Origin: JBMNUL01 sp050946255 | GTDB lineage: Bacteria > Actinomycetota > Coriobacteriia > Coriobacteriales > CADBOM01 | Length of the DNA: 33,066 nt | NCBI GenBank assembly: GCA_050946255.1 | Contig: JBMNUL010000009.1 | Span: forward strand, 1-33,066 | Direction of reading: 5' to 3' | Shown here: one piece after another, positions 15,973 through 24,628 of the stretch | Layout of the letters: each line of letters starts with the position of its first letter | Numbering within the stretch: the stretch's first letter is position 1 | Program-made: the position numbers and the translations under genes | The notes under the pieces: generated by a model | What the model was told of the DNA's origin: nothing | The model's input: only the letters and a program-made list of their open reading frames with translations | Databases searched by the model: none

Positions 15973-16449
15973 TTAATTGCCTCTTGAAAGCGCGATTTTC
16001 CCAGTTCGGGCCATCTCCTTGATCCCGTAGCCTCGCAATAGGTCTTCCATTGCCGCGAGCTTGTCGGATGTTCCCGTGGCCTCTATCGTCATCGAGTTCT
16101 TCCCAATGTCGACAATCTTGGCCCTGAAAACGTTGACCAGCTCGATCAACTCGTGCCTGCTCTCGGCCGGAGCATGCACCTTGAAGAGCACCAGCTCTCT
16201 GTCGACCGAGGCCTCGTTGGTGAAATCGTTTATCTTGTGGACGTTGATGAGCTTGTGGAGCTGCTTGGCGATCTGCTCGAGCGAGACCTCGTCGGCATCC
16301 ACCACGACGGTCACACGGGACTTCGATGGGTCCTCGGTGGGACCGACCGCCAGAGACTCGATGTTGAACCCACGACGGGAGATGAGCCCGGTGATCCTTG
16401 CAAGCACGCCGAACTTGTTGTCGACGAGCAGCGAGAGGGTATGCAACAT
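15973..16449 (-). CDS. ilvN: Acetolactate synthase small (regulatory) subunit
   Basis: Regulatory subunit that activates IlvB and confers valine feedback inhibition. The 158-residue length is typical. The N-terminal ACT domain starts at once (MLHTLSLLVDNKFGVLARI, then GLISRRGFNIESLAVGPTED), and the C-terminal domain ends GIKEMARTGKIALSRG. Two bases separate its ATG from the ilvB stop, so the subunits are translationally linked. A 128-bp gap with mild secondary structure separates it from serA. Confidence 0.97.
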   Translation of the reverse strand: MLHTLSLLVDNKFGVLARITGLISRRGFNIESLAVGPTEDPSKSRVTVVVDADEVSLEQIAKQLHKLINVHKINDFTNEASVDRELVLFKVHAPAESRHELIELVNVFRAKIVDIGKNSMTIEATGTSDKLAAMEDLLRGYGIKEMARTGKIALSRGN

Positions 16450-16451
16450 TG

Positions 16452-18236
16452 CTACCGCCTCCCTTCAGCATTTTGCCCGCGACCGGGCAAGTTGTCGACG
16501 CCGATCATCTTCGCGAGCGGTGCGCCGTTCCTAACTGCCGGATAGACCATCTCTGCCATGGACATGTGCACGTCGAGAAGTGCAGGCCCCTTCGAGTCGA
16601 GGAGCCTTGCAACGGCACCCTCCAGCTCGTCGGGGTCGTCCACCATCTCGCCCTGCCATCCATACGCTTCGGCTACCTTTGAAAAATCAGGAATCCTTGG
16701 AAGGTCCACGGCCTCGAACCTCTTCATGTAGAAAAGGTCCTGCAGCTCCTTGACCATTCCAAGTGCGGCATTGTTGAAGATAATGACCTTGACCGGCACT
16801 CCATATTGAGAGCAAGTGGCCATCTCCTGGATGTTCATCTGGAACGAGCCATCTCCGGCAAGGCAGACCACGAGCTTGTCGGGATTTGCGAACTGCACGC
16901 CAACAGCAGCGGGGAGTCCAAATCCCATCGTGCCGGCTCCGCCAGATGTGATGAATGTTCCCGGACCCCTGTTGTCGAGGAACCTCGCCGCCCACATCTG
17001 GTGCTGTCCAACCTCGGTGGTGTAGATGACGTCTCGGTCGGCATTCAGCTTGTTGAGAGCGTCGAACACATCCTCGGCGTTGATGATGCTCGGGTCGTGC
17101 TCTGGTTCCTTGACCTTGCAGTTCTCGCGCCACTCGTCAATTTGCTCGAGCCACATGGACGTGCGGGGCTCTGGCTCGCTCTTCTGGATCTGCTCGAAGA
17201 GCGCTGTGAGAACCTCGTTCGCATCCCCCACAATCGGGAGGTCCACCCGCACGTTCTTGCCAATTTCCGCGGGGTCGATGTCGATGTGGATGATCTTGGC
17301 GTTCCTGGCGAAGTGGTCAACATCTCCCGTGACCCTGTTCGAGAACCTAGTTCCAACTGCGATCACGAGGTCGCTGTTCAAGACTGCTAGATTGGGAGTC
17401 GGCATGCCGTGCATCCCCATCTGTCCCAGATGCAGGTAATGGTCGGCCGGCATGCAGCCACGGGCCATCAACGTCTCGGCCACTGGGATCTGCAGGATTT
17501 CCGCGAGGTTCTTGAGCGCCGTCTCGGCCTTGCTCGTGATGATGCCGCCACCGGCCACGATGACAGGCTTGCTGGCCTTCTGTATCAAATTCGCAGCCTG
17601 CTTGATCTGCCTGGCGTTTCCCTTGTAGGTGGGCTTGTAGGACGGAATCGAGACCTTCTTTTCCTTGGGCTCGTACTTGACCTTGTGGGCGGCGATGTCG
17701 CTGGGAACACAGATCACGACAGGACCGGGACGCCCGGTAGTCGCAATGTGGAATGCCTCTCGAACCGAGGGCACGAGCTCCTTGACGTCCTTGATCAGGT
17801 AGCTGTGCTTGACGACCGGGAGCGTGATTCCCAAGAAGTCGGCCTCTTGAAATGCATCTGTTCCGATTGAATCGGTGGAAACCTGCCCTGCGATGACGAT
17901 CACTGGAATCGAATCCATGTAGGCATCGGTGATTCCCGTGACCGTGTTCGTGGCACCAGGACCGCTCGTCACCAGCACGACCCCGCACTTGTCGTTGGTG
18001 CGCGAATAGCCATCGGCTGCATGCACTGCGGCCTGCTCGTGGCGTACCAGTATGTGCCTTATCTTCTTGGAATCGCGCAGGGCATCGTAGATGTCGAGGA
18101 CGGTGCCGCCAGGATATCCGAATATCGTGTCCACGCCCTCGTCCTCCAGGCATCTGATGAGGGCACGTGCGCCGTTCATCGGACGCTCGTCCTCGGCCTT
18201 TGCCTTTTGGACTTCTTTTTCCGTAGAGCTCGCCAT
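16452..18236 (-). CDS. ilvB: Acetolactate synthase large (catalytic) subunit
   Basis: ThDP-dependent enzyme forming acetolactate or acetohydroxybutyrate, entry point for valine, leucine and isoleucine. The 594-residue length fits. The N-terminal ThDP domain has GVDTIFGYPGGTVLDIYDAL with the conserved glutamate further on in HEQAAVHAADGY. The central domain binds FAD. The C-terminal domain has GGAGTMGFGLPAAVG and the GDGSFQMN...NN cofactor motif. GGGGAG precedes the ATG at proper distance. It is the first gene of the ilvB-ilvN-serA-leuA run, behind a ~800-base untranslated stretch and a tRNA-Leu. Confidence 0.98.
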   Translation of the reverse strand: MASSTEKEVQKAKAEDERPMNGARALIRCLEDEGVDTIFGYPGGTVLDIYDALRDSKKIRHILVRHEQAAVHAADGYSRTNDKCGVVLVTSGPGATNTVTGITDAYMDSIPVIVIAGQVSTDSIGTDAFQEADFLGITLPVVKHSYLIKDVKELVPSVREAFHIATTGRPGPVVICVPSDIAAHKVKYEPKEKKVSIPSYKPTYKGNARQIKQAANLIQKASKPVIVAGGGIITSKAETALKNLAEILQIPVAETLMARGCMPADHYLHLGQMGMHGMPTPNLAVLNSDLVIAVGTRFSNRVTGDVDHFARNAKIIHIDIDPAEIGKNVRVDLPIVGDANEVLTALFEQIQKSEPEPRTSMWLEQIDEWRENCKVKEPEHDPSIINAEDVFDALNKLNADRDVIYTTEVGQHQMWAARFLDNRGPGTFITSGGAGTMGFGLPAAVGVQFANPDKLVVCLAGDGSFQMNIQEMATCSQYGVPVKVIIFNNAALGMVKELQDLFYMKRFEAVDLPRIPDFSKVAEAYGWQGEMVDDPDELEGAVARLLDSKGPALLDVHMSMAEMVYPAVRNGAPLAKMIGVDNLPGRGQNAEGRR

Positions 18237-19034
18237 TTATCTCCCCTTCCCAACTTCTATCCATGAACCGGTGGGTCGGGGAAGCCGTGCTGACAGTCGC
18301 CGGGGATAAACCCCAGGGGCAGGTCTCCAAATGTCCCGAAGATGCAATTCTTCGATTGCGGTCCTCAGAATGCATGGTCCCTTTCCCTGCCGAAAACCTT
18401 CAGATCCTCTGTGGGAGCTGCGGTCTGGGCAAAGTGCAGGGAACCACGTTCGGAGACGCGGCGACCAGACGAGACGTTGCATTGAAATTTCCCATTCGGC
18501 TATCTGAACCTTGGTGCAGGCCAATAGATGAGCTTGGGAACGAAGATGCTTTCGCATCGTCTGCACGGCTGATAACGGTGGCCACCGATTCGACTTACTT
18601 TCCGTTCTCACGCAAGGGAGGTCTTCCCTATTGCATGGCACCGGGTTTTAGCCGAACTGCTCGGAGGTGCCTTTCGAGACGTCCAACATCGGGTTCACAG
18701 CGTCGTCCCGGCTCTCTGGAGAAGGATTGGCCTCTACTCTTCCTCGTCAGTGCAATTAGCGGTATTCGGTTGGTTTCGAGTATACGCCTTGTCGGAAAAG
18801 TTTATACGTGTATTTGGGAGAAATGGTCTGAACCCGGAATTCTGAGCTCGGGGAGTTCGATATGGCACAGGTTTACTTTGGAACAGGTTCACTCTCCCCC
18901 TAGTGTCGCCCCGAACTGTAGTTTGATGGCTTTTGGTGGCTTTTTGTACCACAGGTTTGTGAAGAAAATGCGGGTTTGCCTTTTATAAACTTTCAATCTA
19001 CCGGGGAAAACAGTTTCGAGTCGAAAGATATTCC
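18237..19034 (-). promoter_or_regulatory. Long structured leader region of ilvB
   Basis: About 800 bases without a credible gene, between tRNA-Leu and ilvB. Structure on the minus strand includes a GATGC-GAAA-GCATC tetraloop hairpin (18545-18558), a perfect 12-bp palindrome CGGTGGCCACCG (18576-18587), a GCAAT/ATTGC hairpin around 18343-18358 and a GGGG/CCCC hairpin near 18302-18316. A CTTCCC word at 18278-18283 is complementary to GGGAAG beside the ilvB ribosome-binding site, so translation could be controlled by folding. A weak promoter (TTTTCC, 17 bp, TATAAA ending at 18982) lies just after the tRNA. I looked for T-box motifs and did not find the conserved TGGNACCGCG. Confidence 0.5.
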
Positions 19035-19119
19035 TGGTAGGGGCGGAGGGACTCGAACCCTCACATCAAAAGATGGCGGATTTTAAGTCCGCTGCGTCTG
19101 CCAATTCCGCCACGCCCCC
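19035..19119 (-). tRNA. tRNA-Leu (anticodon UAA)
   Basis: 85-nt class II tRNA. The acceptor arm GGGGGCG pairs with CGCCCCT, followed by discriminator A and an encoded CCA. The D-arm has GGCGGAATTGGCAGACGC, the anticodon stem GCGGA/TCCGC closes a CTTAAAA loop with anticodon TAA, a short variable arm follows, and the T-arm reads GAGGGTTCGAGTCCCTC. Orientation matches the downstream ilvB operon. Confidence 0.96.
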
Positions 19120-19134
19120 ATTGGACAACTGCAA

Positions 19135-19164
19135 ATGATATCCCACTTGGCCGGAGCGTGCCAA
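19135..19164 (-). promoter_or_regulatory. Promoter of tRNA-Leu
   Basis: TTGGCA (-35), 18-bp spacer and TATCAT (-10), each five of six consensus bases, placing the transcription start a few bases before the tRNA 5' end. A perfect TTGACA at 19184-19189 lies further upstream but lacks a matching -10 at 17 bp. Confidence 0.55.
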
Positions 19165-19249
19165 TCTACCTCACGCCGACGAGTGTCAACTACCCGCTAC
19201 GGTGGGCACCAACTTATAGTCGCTTTGATGCGTGCCGACTTCCACTACC

Positions 19250-20224
19250 TCATTTGCCCTGGCAAAACATCTTCATGATCAGGCCCATCATGTTGTCGTT
19301 CTCGCTGACGGTCATCTCCTCCACCCCGGCGAGCTGCATGACCTCGTTCAAGATGATGGTGCCGGCGACCATCACTCCTGCACGGCCAGGCTGAAGTCCC
19401 ACGACATGCTTGCGCGACTCCAAATCCATTGAAGCAAGTTCATTCATCGAATCGACCACCTGCTCGCGGGTGATTATGGCACCGTGAACCTTCGAGGAGT
19501 CGTAGACCTCCATGTGCTTTTCCATGGACACGAGAGATGTTGAAGTTCCGGCAACCCCAATGAAACGGATCACCTTGCCAAGGCCGTCGAAGAATTCTGA
19601 TATCTGCGCACGGGACCAAGCGGCGGCCTCCTCTAGCTGAGATTTGGTGGGAGGGTCATCCGCCAGGAACATATCGGTTACCCTGCGGCACCCCACATTG
19701 AAAGAATGTCTCTTCGAAATGGTGGCAGAACCGTCTTCATGTGCAGAACCGTAGATCAGCTCGGTAGACCCTCCCCCAATATCTGAGACCAGGATTCCAT
19801 CACCCCTGAAATCGCAGGTAGCACCGGCAAACGAGAGGGTGGCCTCCTCGTTCCCGGAGATCACTGCCAGAGGGATATTTCTCTTCGAGAGCTCGTCCAC
19901 CAAGTCTTGGCTGTTGGAGGCATCACGTGCTGCCGAGGTTGCCATTGCCACAACGAGGGGATTGTCGGAATCGTTTTTGGAAACGTCAATTCCGACCTTC
20001 GCAAGCTCTTCGATATAGCCGTCCACCGTTTCTGCAACTCTGCCAATCGCCTCTTGCGAGAGCACACCGGAATCTAGAAGGCCCTCCCCCAGCTGCGTGA
20101 TGATGGCATTTTTCAGCAGCTGCTCAAACCCAGAGTCAGTGCGTTTTACTGCCAGCACCCTGGTTGTGACAGTGCCGATGTCGATTACCGCTCTGAGATT
20201 TTCCTGCGATTTCATGGGACACAT
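19250..20224 (-). CDS. Ppx/GppA family phosphatase (exopolyphosphatase-like)
   Basis: Member of the ASKHA-fold Ppx/GppA family, which hydrolyses polyphosphate and/or the pppGpp 5' phosphate. The 324-residue length is the short form without the C-terminal HD-like domain, as in actinobacterial Ppx proteins. AVIDIGTVTTRVLAV (residues 12-26) is the phosphate-1 loop, VISGNEEATLSFAGA carries the catalytic glutamate region, and VSDIGGGSTELIYG is the phosphate-2 loop. The start ATG overlaps the preceding gene's TGA by one base (TGATG). In many actinobacteria ppx lies near divIC with a DUF501 gene between; here the DUF501 gene is absent. Substrate preference cannot be read from sequence. Confidence 0.92.
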   Translation of the reverse strand: MCPMKSQENLRAVIDIGTVTTRVLAVKRTDSGFEQLLKNAIITQLGEGLLDSGVLSQEAIGRVAETVDGYIEELAKVGIDVSKNDSDNPLVVAMATSAARDASNSQDLVDELSKRNIPLAVISGNEEATLSFAGATCDFRGDGILVSDIGGGSTELIYGSAHEDGSATISKRHSFNVGCRRVTDMFLADDPPTKSQLEEAAAWSRAQISEFFDGLGKVIRFIGVAGTSTSLVSMEKHMEVYDSSKVHGAIITREQVVDSMNELASMDLESRKHVVGLQPGRAGVMVAGTIILNEVMQLAGVEEMTVSENDNMMGLIMKMFCQGK

Positions 20225-22587
20225 CAGTCGTCATTGACGAAGAAAAACGCATCGAGGATATCGTTGTACCAAGCATCGTCGACTGTGACAGCGTTGGTGT
20301 CCACGGTGGCGGGAATAGCTGTATCGCTTGTCGTCTCCTCGGAAAGGCCCTTGACGGTCACCGAGTTCTCCCCGGACTTGACCCACCCGTACTGCTCGCG
20401 GACGTAATCCTCGATTCCAGCGTCGGTTTTCATCTGGTTTATGCCATCGGAAATCGCGTTGTTGCGGTCGTTGACCAATGCCAGCTCGGTATTTGCCTTG
20501 TCGTAGTCGCGGAGCGCAATATAGTAATCGCGAGCTGCGGGGTAGAGCACAACGCCAACGACGGCTACGACGGCAACAACTGCGACAATGACCCTTGCCT
20601 TGGAGACTGCCCAGTTCTTGATCCTCCTAGCCGAGGATCCCTTTTGCTTCTCTGCCTTCGACTTGCCGGAACCCTTTGAAAGAGCGCTCTTCTTGGAGTT
20701 GTTCCTGACAACCGTCGAGATTGCCGGGTTGGAATTCGCCTTCTGGGTGGTCTTGCGGCCCTGCTTGGTCGACTCGATCACATGAAGTGCGGGGCGACTC
20801 TCTGCAGCACCATTCTCGCCAGAGCTCGCTGGCGCTGCCATGGATTCCACGTTGGCGGAGCGCTTGTGCAGGCGATTCGCCTTCCTCTTGGAGATCTTGC
20901 CAGATTTCCCATTCGCGCTGGGTGCAGCCTGGCTTCCTTCCTCGGAATCGGAAATCTCATCTGATGCAGCCTCTGCGTCCTCGTGGGAAATGACAACCAA
21001 GTTGGAAGAGCCTGTTTCCTCAGAAGCATCGGACTGGGCTTTGCTGTCGATTCCCATGCCGTCGATTCCCATGCCGTCGATTCCAAAATCAGAATCGTCG
21101 GTCGCATCTACAGCTGAGTTCCCGTGAAGACCGAACTCCGCATCATCCGAAGAGGCAGATGCCCTCATGCTGTTGTGCGGCACCTCGACCTGCATTTCCC
21201 CGGACATCAGGGCGGCCTTTGAGGCCACTTCACGGAACATCTGCATGTCTATGGCATGTTCTTCGCGCGATGGACGCTCTGAGCGATCTGCAGATTTCTC
21301 ATCGCTTTTCCTCGCCTTGCGAGACTGCGACGCCCTTGAGCCTCTTGACCCAAATCGCGAACTGCGCTTTTCTTCTGCCTTTGCCTCGGATCGCGACTCG
21401 TGCTTTCCCCTCGGTTTTGCCTCGGAGTCGGAGATCATCTTCCTCTTCGGCCTGCCATCGTCGCGGCTAGTTGACTCATCTGCTACGGTCTCGGGAGTGC
21501 TGTCAAATGAGAAGCCTGCATCACTGTCGAACGCAAATCTCGACTCACCGCCGGAAAAAGTCCCGATTGCGCCGTTGCCCGCAGGCCTGGAAGAGCTCCC
21601 AGCTGCAACCCCGGCACCGCTTCCCGCTGAAAATCCATCCAAATCGGAAGTTTTTCTTACAGCAGATGCAGAAGTTCTCCTGAGGTGCGCGCCACCCCTA
21701 TTGGAGGATTTTCGATCTTCCCCATTGGAATCCTTCGACGATGAACGGGAAGCACCAGATGCCACATGTGCCCCTTCGCTGAAAAGGTCTGTCGCGAACT
21801 CCAGTGCCTCGATCGTCGTGGTCTGAGTTTGAGGATTACCAGCTGATCCAGAGTGCATGGCTCCCAATGCAGAGCCAGCAGAAGCTTTTGCGGAAGCGGC
21901 AACGGGAGATGCAGCACTCGAGGACGAAGCTCCCTCAGATTCGGACACGACGGCAGCGGCCTTCTTGCCGCCAGCTTTTGACTTGGCGGCCTTGCGCTCT
22001 GCCTTGCGCTCGCGTTTCTTAGAACGTCTCTCAGAAGCCCTCTCCTTGCGTGTGGGACCATCGACCGACACTCTCACGGGACGGTCAGGATCTTTTTCCT
22101 CAGCAGTATCGGAAACTGCCAGGCTTCCCATCTCATTGTTCTTGGAATCGGCTCTGCCGGTCGATGAAGACGCAGGAGAATCCACTCCGGTTGTGGACCG
22201 TGCAGATGCTTTCGGCTTCTCATCGGGGCCGTAGATCCACGACAGTGCCCCTTCGACGCCATCGTTTGCAAGTGGCAGATCATAGAGATTACCGGTAGAG
22301 CTGTCCTTGGAGGCACCACCGCGAAGATCCGAGATGCCCGACGGCTCCACGTCTAGCTTTGCGAAACTGGGGAGCTTCAACGTCGCATCAGCCGAAATCG
22401 AGGGAACCTCGAACTTGAGGTCCTGGGAATCGAGCACGACCGTGCTGTTCCCAGAAGCATTGCCGCCAGGTATGACGACCATGTTGGAAACAGCATGGGC
22501 ACCCTTGAAGTCATGAGCTGGCGCAACATTGCCATGCTCCAAGTACTGGGTGAAAATCTGAGTATTTCCGTTTATTTTTGCAGGCAC
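20224..22587 (-). CDS. Very large FtsB/DivIC-type septum protein with disordered N-terminus
   Basis: 787 residues. The last ~130 look like a septum-formation initiator (FtsB/DivIC): basic RIKNWAVSKAR, one membrane segment at about 665-683 (VIVAVVAVVAVVGVVLYP), a short coiled coil (ALRDYDKANTELALVNDRNNAI, ~690-712) and the EDYVREQYGWVKSGE motif near 726. Residues ~1-95 are less biased and could fold. Residues ~95-650 are serine/alanine/lysine/glutamate-rich, with KKRERKAERKAAKSKAGGKK and several SSKDS-type stretches, presumably disordered and cytoplasmic. Usual family members are about 100-250 residues. The start is GTG with GAGGA 8 bases upstream. It overlaps ppx by one base. Confidence 0.8.
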   Translation of the reverse strand: MPAKINGNTQIFTQYLEHGNVAPAHDFKGAHAVSNMVVIPGGNASGNSTVVLDSQDLKFEVPSISADATLKLPSFAKLDVEPSGISDLRGGASKDSSTGNLYDLPLANDGVEGALSWIYGPDEKPKASARSTTGVDSPASSSTGRADSKNNEMGSLAVSDTAEEKDPDRPVRVSVDGPTRKERASERRSKKRERKAERKAAKSKAGGKKAAAVVSESEGASSSSAASPVAASAKASAGSALGAMHSGSAGNPQTQTTTIEALEFATDLFSEGAHVASGASRSSSKDSNGEDRKSSNRGGAHLRRTSASAVRKTSDLDGFSAGSGAGVAAGSSSRPAGNGAIGTFSGGESRFAFDSDAGFSFDSTPETVADESTSRDDGRPKRKMISDSEAKPRGKHESRSEAKAEEKRSSRFGSRGSRASQSRKARKSDEKSADRSERPSREEHAIDMQMFREVASKAALMSGEMQVEVPHNSMRASASSDDAEFGLHGNSAVDATDDSDFGIDGMGIDGMGIDSKAQSDASEETGSSNLVVISHEDAEAASDEISDSEEGSQAAPSANGKSGKISKRKANRLHKRSANVESMAAPASSGENGAAESRPALHVIESTKQGRKTTQKANSNPAISTVVRNNSKKSALSKGSGKSKAEKQKGSSARRIKNWAVSKARVIVAVVAVVAVVGVVLYPAARDYYIALRDYDKANTELALVNDRNNAISDGINQMKTDAGIEDYVREQYGWVKSGENSVTVKGLSEETTSDTAIPATVDTNAVTVDDAWYNDILDAFFFVNDD
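21046..21084 (-). repeat. 15-bp tandem repeat in the FtsB/DivIC-like gene
   Basis: Two perfect copies of GTCGATTCCCATGCC (plus-strand reading) and a 9-bp third copy, encoding the repeated pentapeptide GIDGM. It is a likely slippage site that keeps frame. Confidence 0.9.
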
Positions 22588-22932
22588 CTAAATGGTCCTC
22601 AAAGTCGACTAAAAGCTGCGTTTAGGGTTTATTCATAGTGACTATGTAGCCAGTTTAGCACGAATCTATTCTCAAACGCTTAACTATATGGACATTTTCG
22701 CATTTGGTTTTAACTGCACCGTGTACTACCGGGCATGGTCTGCCTTCACCGCATGGTGCCTGACCTCCCCAACTGTGCCGCATATCTCCACAGCCCTCCC
22801 CAACCGTGCCGCGTATTTCCTCATGAGTTACCATTTCAATGTTGCCGCTGGGCGTTGGCTGCAGTGTTACCGCTTGGAGTTGGCTAATAATCCAAAACGC
22901 CAACCACGAGCATGGGGACTTTGGAGGAAAAG
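22588..22932. other. Divergent gap between the FtsB/DivIC-like gene and plsY
   Basis: 345 bases with no gene I can support. A possible extended -10 (TGCTAAACT, ending 22652) for the minus-strand gene lies about 65 bases from its start. The middle carries a pair of 26-bp direct repeats (listed separately), and two GCATGGT words lie at about 22735 and 22752. Confidence 0.5.
22764..22820 (+). repeat. Two 26-bp imperfect direct repeats, 31-bp period
   Basis: 22764-22789 and 22795-22820 read CCTCCCCAAC(T/C)GTGCCGC and then (A/G)TAT(C/T)TCC, differing at three positions. The 31-bp period is close to three helical turns. They lie in the divergent regulatory gap upstream of plsY. Confidence 0.7.
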
Positions 22933-23547
22933 ATGACGGAGAGGTTGATATGCCTGGCAATCGGGTATCTTCTCGGATGCATCTTGACCGCCGATATCGT
23001 GGCCAAGGCAAAAACCGGAAAGCCAGCCAGAAAACTCGGAACCGGAAACCCGGGTATGGCGAACATCGGCGCCTTGTTCGGCAAGAAATACGCCGGCATC
23101 GTGCTCGCCGGGGACATCGTGAAAGTCATAGCCGCTGTCGTTATCGCCCGTCTGCTGTTCCCGGAACTGGGGAGCCTTGCAGCGCTGTGGGCAGGATGTG
23201 GAACCGTGATCGGCCACAACTTCCCGTTCTGGACCGGATTCAAGGGTGGAAAGGGAGTCACAGTCACCTGCGCGACCATGATCCTGTTCGATCCCGTTTG
23301 GGGAGTCATCTGCTGCCTCATTGGTCTTGCAGTCAGCGCCGCAACCAAGTACTTGCCCATAGGCGCCGTAATGATCCCCACGACTTTTCTGATTCCAACC
23401 GCCATCTTCCACAGCACGGAAGCACTTCTTCTGGTGGTCTTCTTGACCGCGATGATGTTCCTCAGGCACGGCAAACCACTCGCAAGGGCACTGCGCGGAA
23501 AAGAGCGCAAGGTCGATGTGGCCAAGAATCTCAAGAGGAAAGATTGA
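22933..23547 (+). CDS. plsY: Glycerol-3-phosphate acyltransferase PlsY
   Basis: Integral membrane enzyme that transfers an acyl group from acyl phosphate to glycerol 3-phosphate, the first step of phospholipid synthesis. The ATG at 22933 (204 residues) follows GGAGG at ideal spacing, so I prefer it to the in-frame ATG at 22912. Five or so hydrophobic segments are visible. The three family loops are present but variant: GTGNPGMANIG (usually SGNxGATN), the GHNFPFWTGFKGGKGV loop and a third short loop near KYLPIGA. It is divergent from its left neighbour and followed by a terminator. It complements cdsA at the left end in lipid synthesis. Confidence 0.93.
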   Translation: MTERLICLAIGYLLGCILTADIVAKAKTGKPARKLGTGNPGMANIGALFGKKYAGIVLAGDIVKVIAAVVIARLLFPELGSLAALWAGCGTVIGHNFPFWTGFKGGKGVTVTCATMILFDPVWGVICCLIGLAVSAATKYLPIGAVMIPTTFLIPTAIFHSTEALLLVVFLTAMMFLRHGKPLARALRGKERKVDVAKNLKRKD

Positions 23548-23648
23548 GGGAGGCCGAAGCAGAACCCCCTCTATTCCAGCTGCTCTCGTGAGTATCTGAG
23601 CAAGGGGAATTCCATTTTCTGTCTTGACCCCGCTTCCGCATCAATAAG

Positions 23649-23686
23649 ATGAGGCCGGCACCCTTTCGGGAACCGACCTCATTTTC
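23649..23686 (+). terminator. Terminator of plsY
   Basis: Stem ATGAGG/CCTCAT extended by CGG/CCG and CCC/GGG with small mismatches, followed by TTTT. It lies about 100 bases after the plsY stop. Confidence 0.7.
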
Positions 23687-23821
23687 CGCCTGAAATCTTA
23701 TTGCCAGAGCGCCTCAGGCCTTCACTGGAAATCTCGCCAGCACATTCTCGATGCCCATTCATGCACCTATTAATGCGCAGCTGGACACGTCGTGGGTTCG
23801 TGCTCAGGACACTGAACCTTC

Positions 23822-24625
23822 CTAGGCCTTGTCCAGGGCGAAGTCACCGATATTCAGGCTCTTGTCCAGGTCCACATCGACAGTCTTGGGGACATGGCCC
23901 TTTGCGGTCATCTCGACCTTGTACTTGCCCGGCTCTAGCCTCTTGAACCAGAAGTCCCCGAAATGATCGGACTCGGTCTCGCGGGTGGATCCATCCGGCA
24001 TCGTGAGGGTGATCTTTCCTCCGATCAGCACCTCGTCGTCAGCCTCATCGTAGATTTGACCGCCAATGAACAGCTTGGGGTCGTTGAGATAGTAAACGCG
24101 GGGCTTCATTCCCTCGACGGGGATGATCTGGGTGGCATCGTCGAGAAGGTCGGCGAATTCCTCCTCCTCACCGAACTTCAGCGCTTCGGTAGCGCAAAGG
24201 TCGACGCAATGCGGGATCTCGCCTGCATCCACGAGGTGGGCGCAGCCGTCGCATTTCTGTGGAAGCGAGAGCTCTGCATTCCAGAAAACAGCGTGGTAGG
24301 GGCATTCGTCAACTAGCTCGTGCATGCCTGTTGCCTTCTCGGGGTCGATTGTGATCAGACCGTCGGGGCGCCTGCGAACCACATCAGGGTGCTTCTCAAC
24401 TAGAGGGCAGTTGTCGCACTGCTGGCACATGATCGGCTTGTACTCCACGCGCACCTTTGGAACCTGTCCATGGTCGGTTTGCTTGACCCTCATCCAGAAG
24501 TGACCCGTCTCGGGCTGAGGCTTCTGGTAGCCAGGCCAGTCGTTGCCGCAATGCTCGTCCTTGCAGGCGATCTGGCAGCCGTAGCAGCCATTGCAGATGG
24601 CCTGATCGATTACAAATACCTTCAT
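23822..24625 (-). CDS. Iron-sulfur subunit of a transhydroxylase-like molybdoenzyme
   Basis: Electron-transfer partner of the upstream molybdopterin subunit. The ferredoxin-like part has C11, C14, C17, C21, then C67, C70, C73, C108, then C125, C128, C140 and C144: twelve cysteines, enough for three [4Fe-4S] clusters. Standard DMSO-reductase-type B subunits have sixteen. Residues ~190-267 form a separate β-rich domain (GGKITLTMPDGSTRETES, FKRLEPGKYKVEMTAKGH) of the carboxypeptidase-regulatory/CnaB type. Three clusters plus a C-terminal β-barrel is the published architecture of the small subunit of pyrogallol-phloroglucinol transhydroxylase of Pelobacter (275 residues; here 267). No Tat or Sec signal. 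It starts 3 bases after the large-subunit stop. Confidence 0.85.
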   Translation of the reverse strand: MKVFVIDQAICNGCYGCQIACKDEHCGNDWPGYQKPQPETGHFWMRVKQTDHGQVPKVRVEYKPIMCQQCDNCPLVEKHPDVVRRRPDGLITIDPEKATGMHELVDECPYHAVFWNAELSLPQKCDGCAHLVDAGEIPHCVDLCATEALKFGEEEEFADLLDDATQIIPVEGMKPRVYYLNDPKLFIGGQIYDEADDEVLIGGKITLTMPDGSTRETESDHFGDFWFKRLEPGKYKVEMTAKGHVPKTVDVDLDKSLNIGDFALDKA

Positions 24626-24628
24626 CCT

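Noticed and set aside
18237..18641. 134-codon minus-strand frame in the ilvB leader
   Set aside because: Basic, low-similarity product with no ribosome-binding site, passing through several hairpins.
18237..18700. T-box riboswitch upstream of ilvB
   Set aside because: The closest words (GTGGTTCC near 18437, GGACCGC near 18361) do not fit the conserved TGGNACCGCG element, and no clear specifier loop could be aligned. A covariance-model scan would settle it.
22688..22936. 82-codon plus-strand frame before plsY
   Set aside because: It is rich in Trp, Cys and Arg with no domain and covers the direct repeats; composition artefact.
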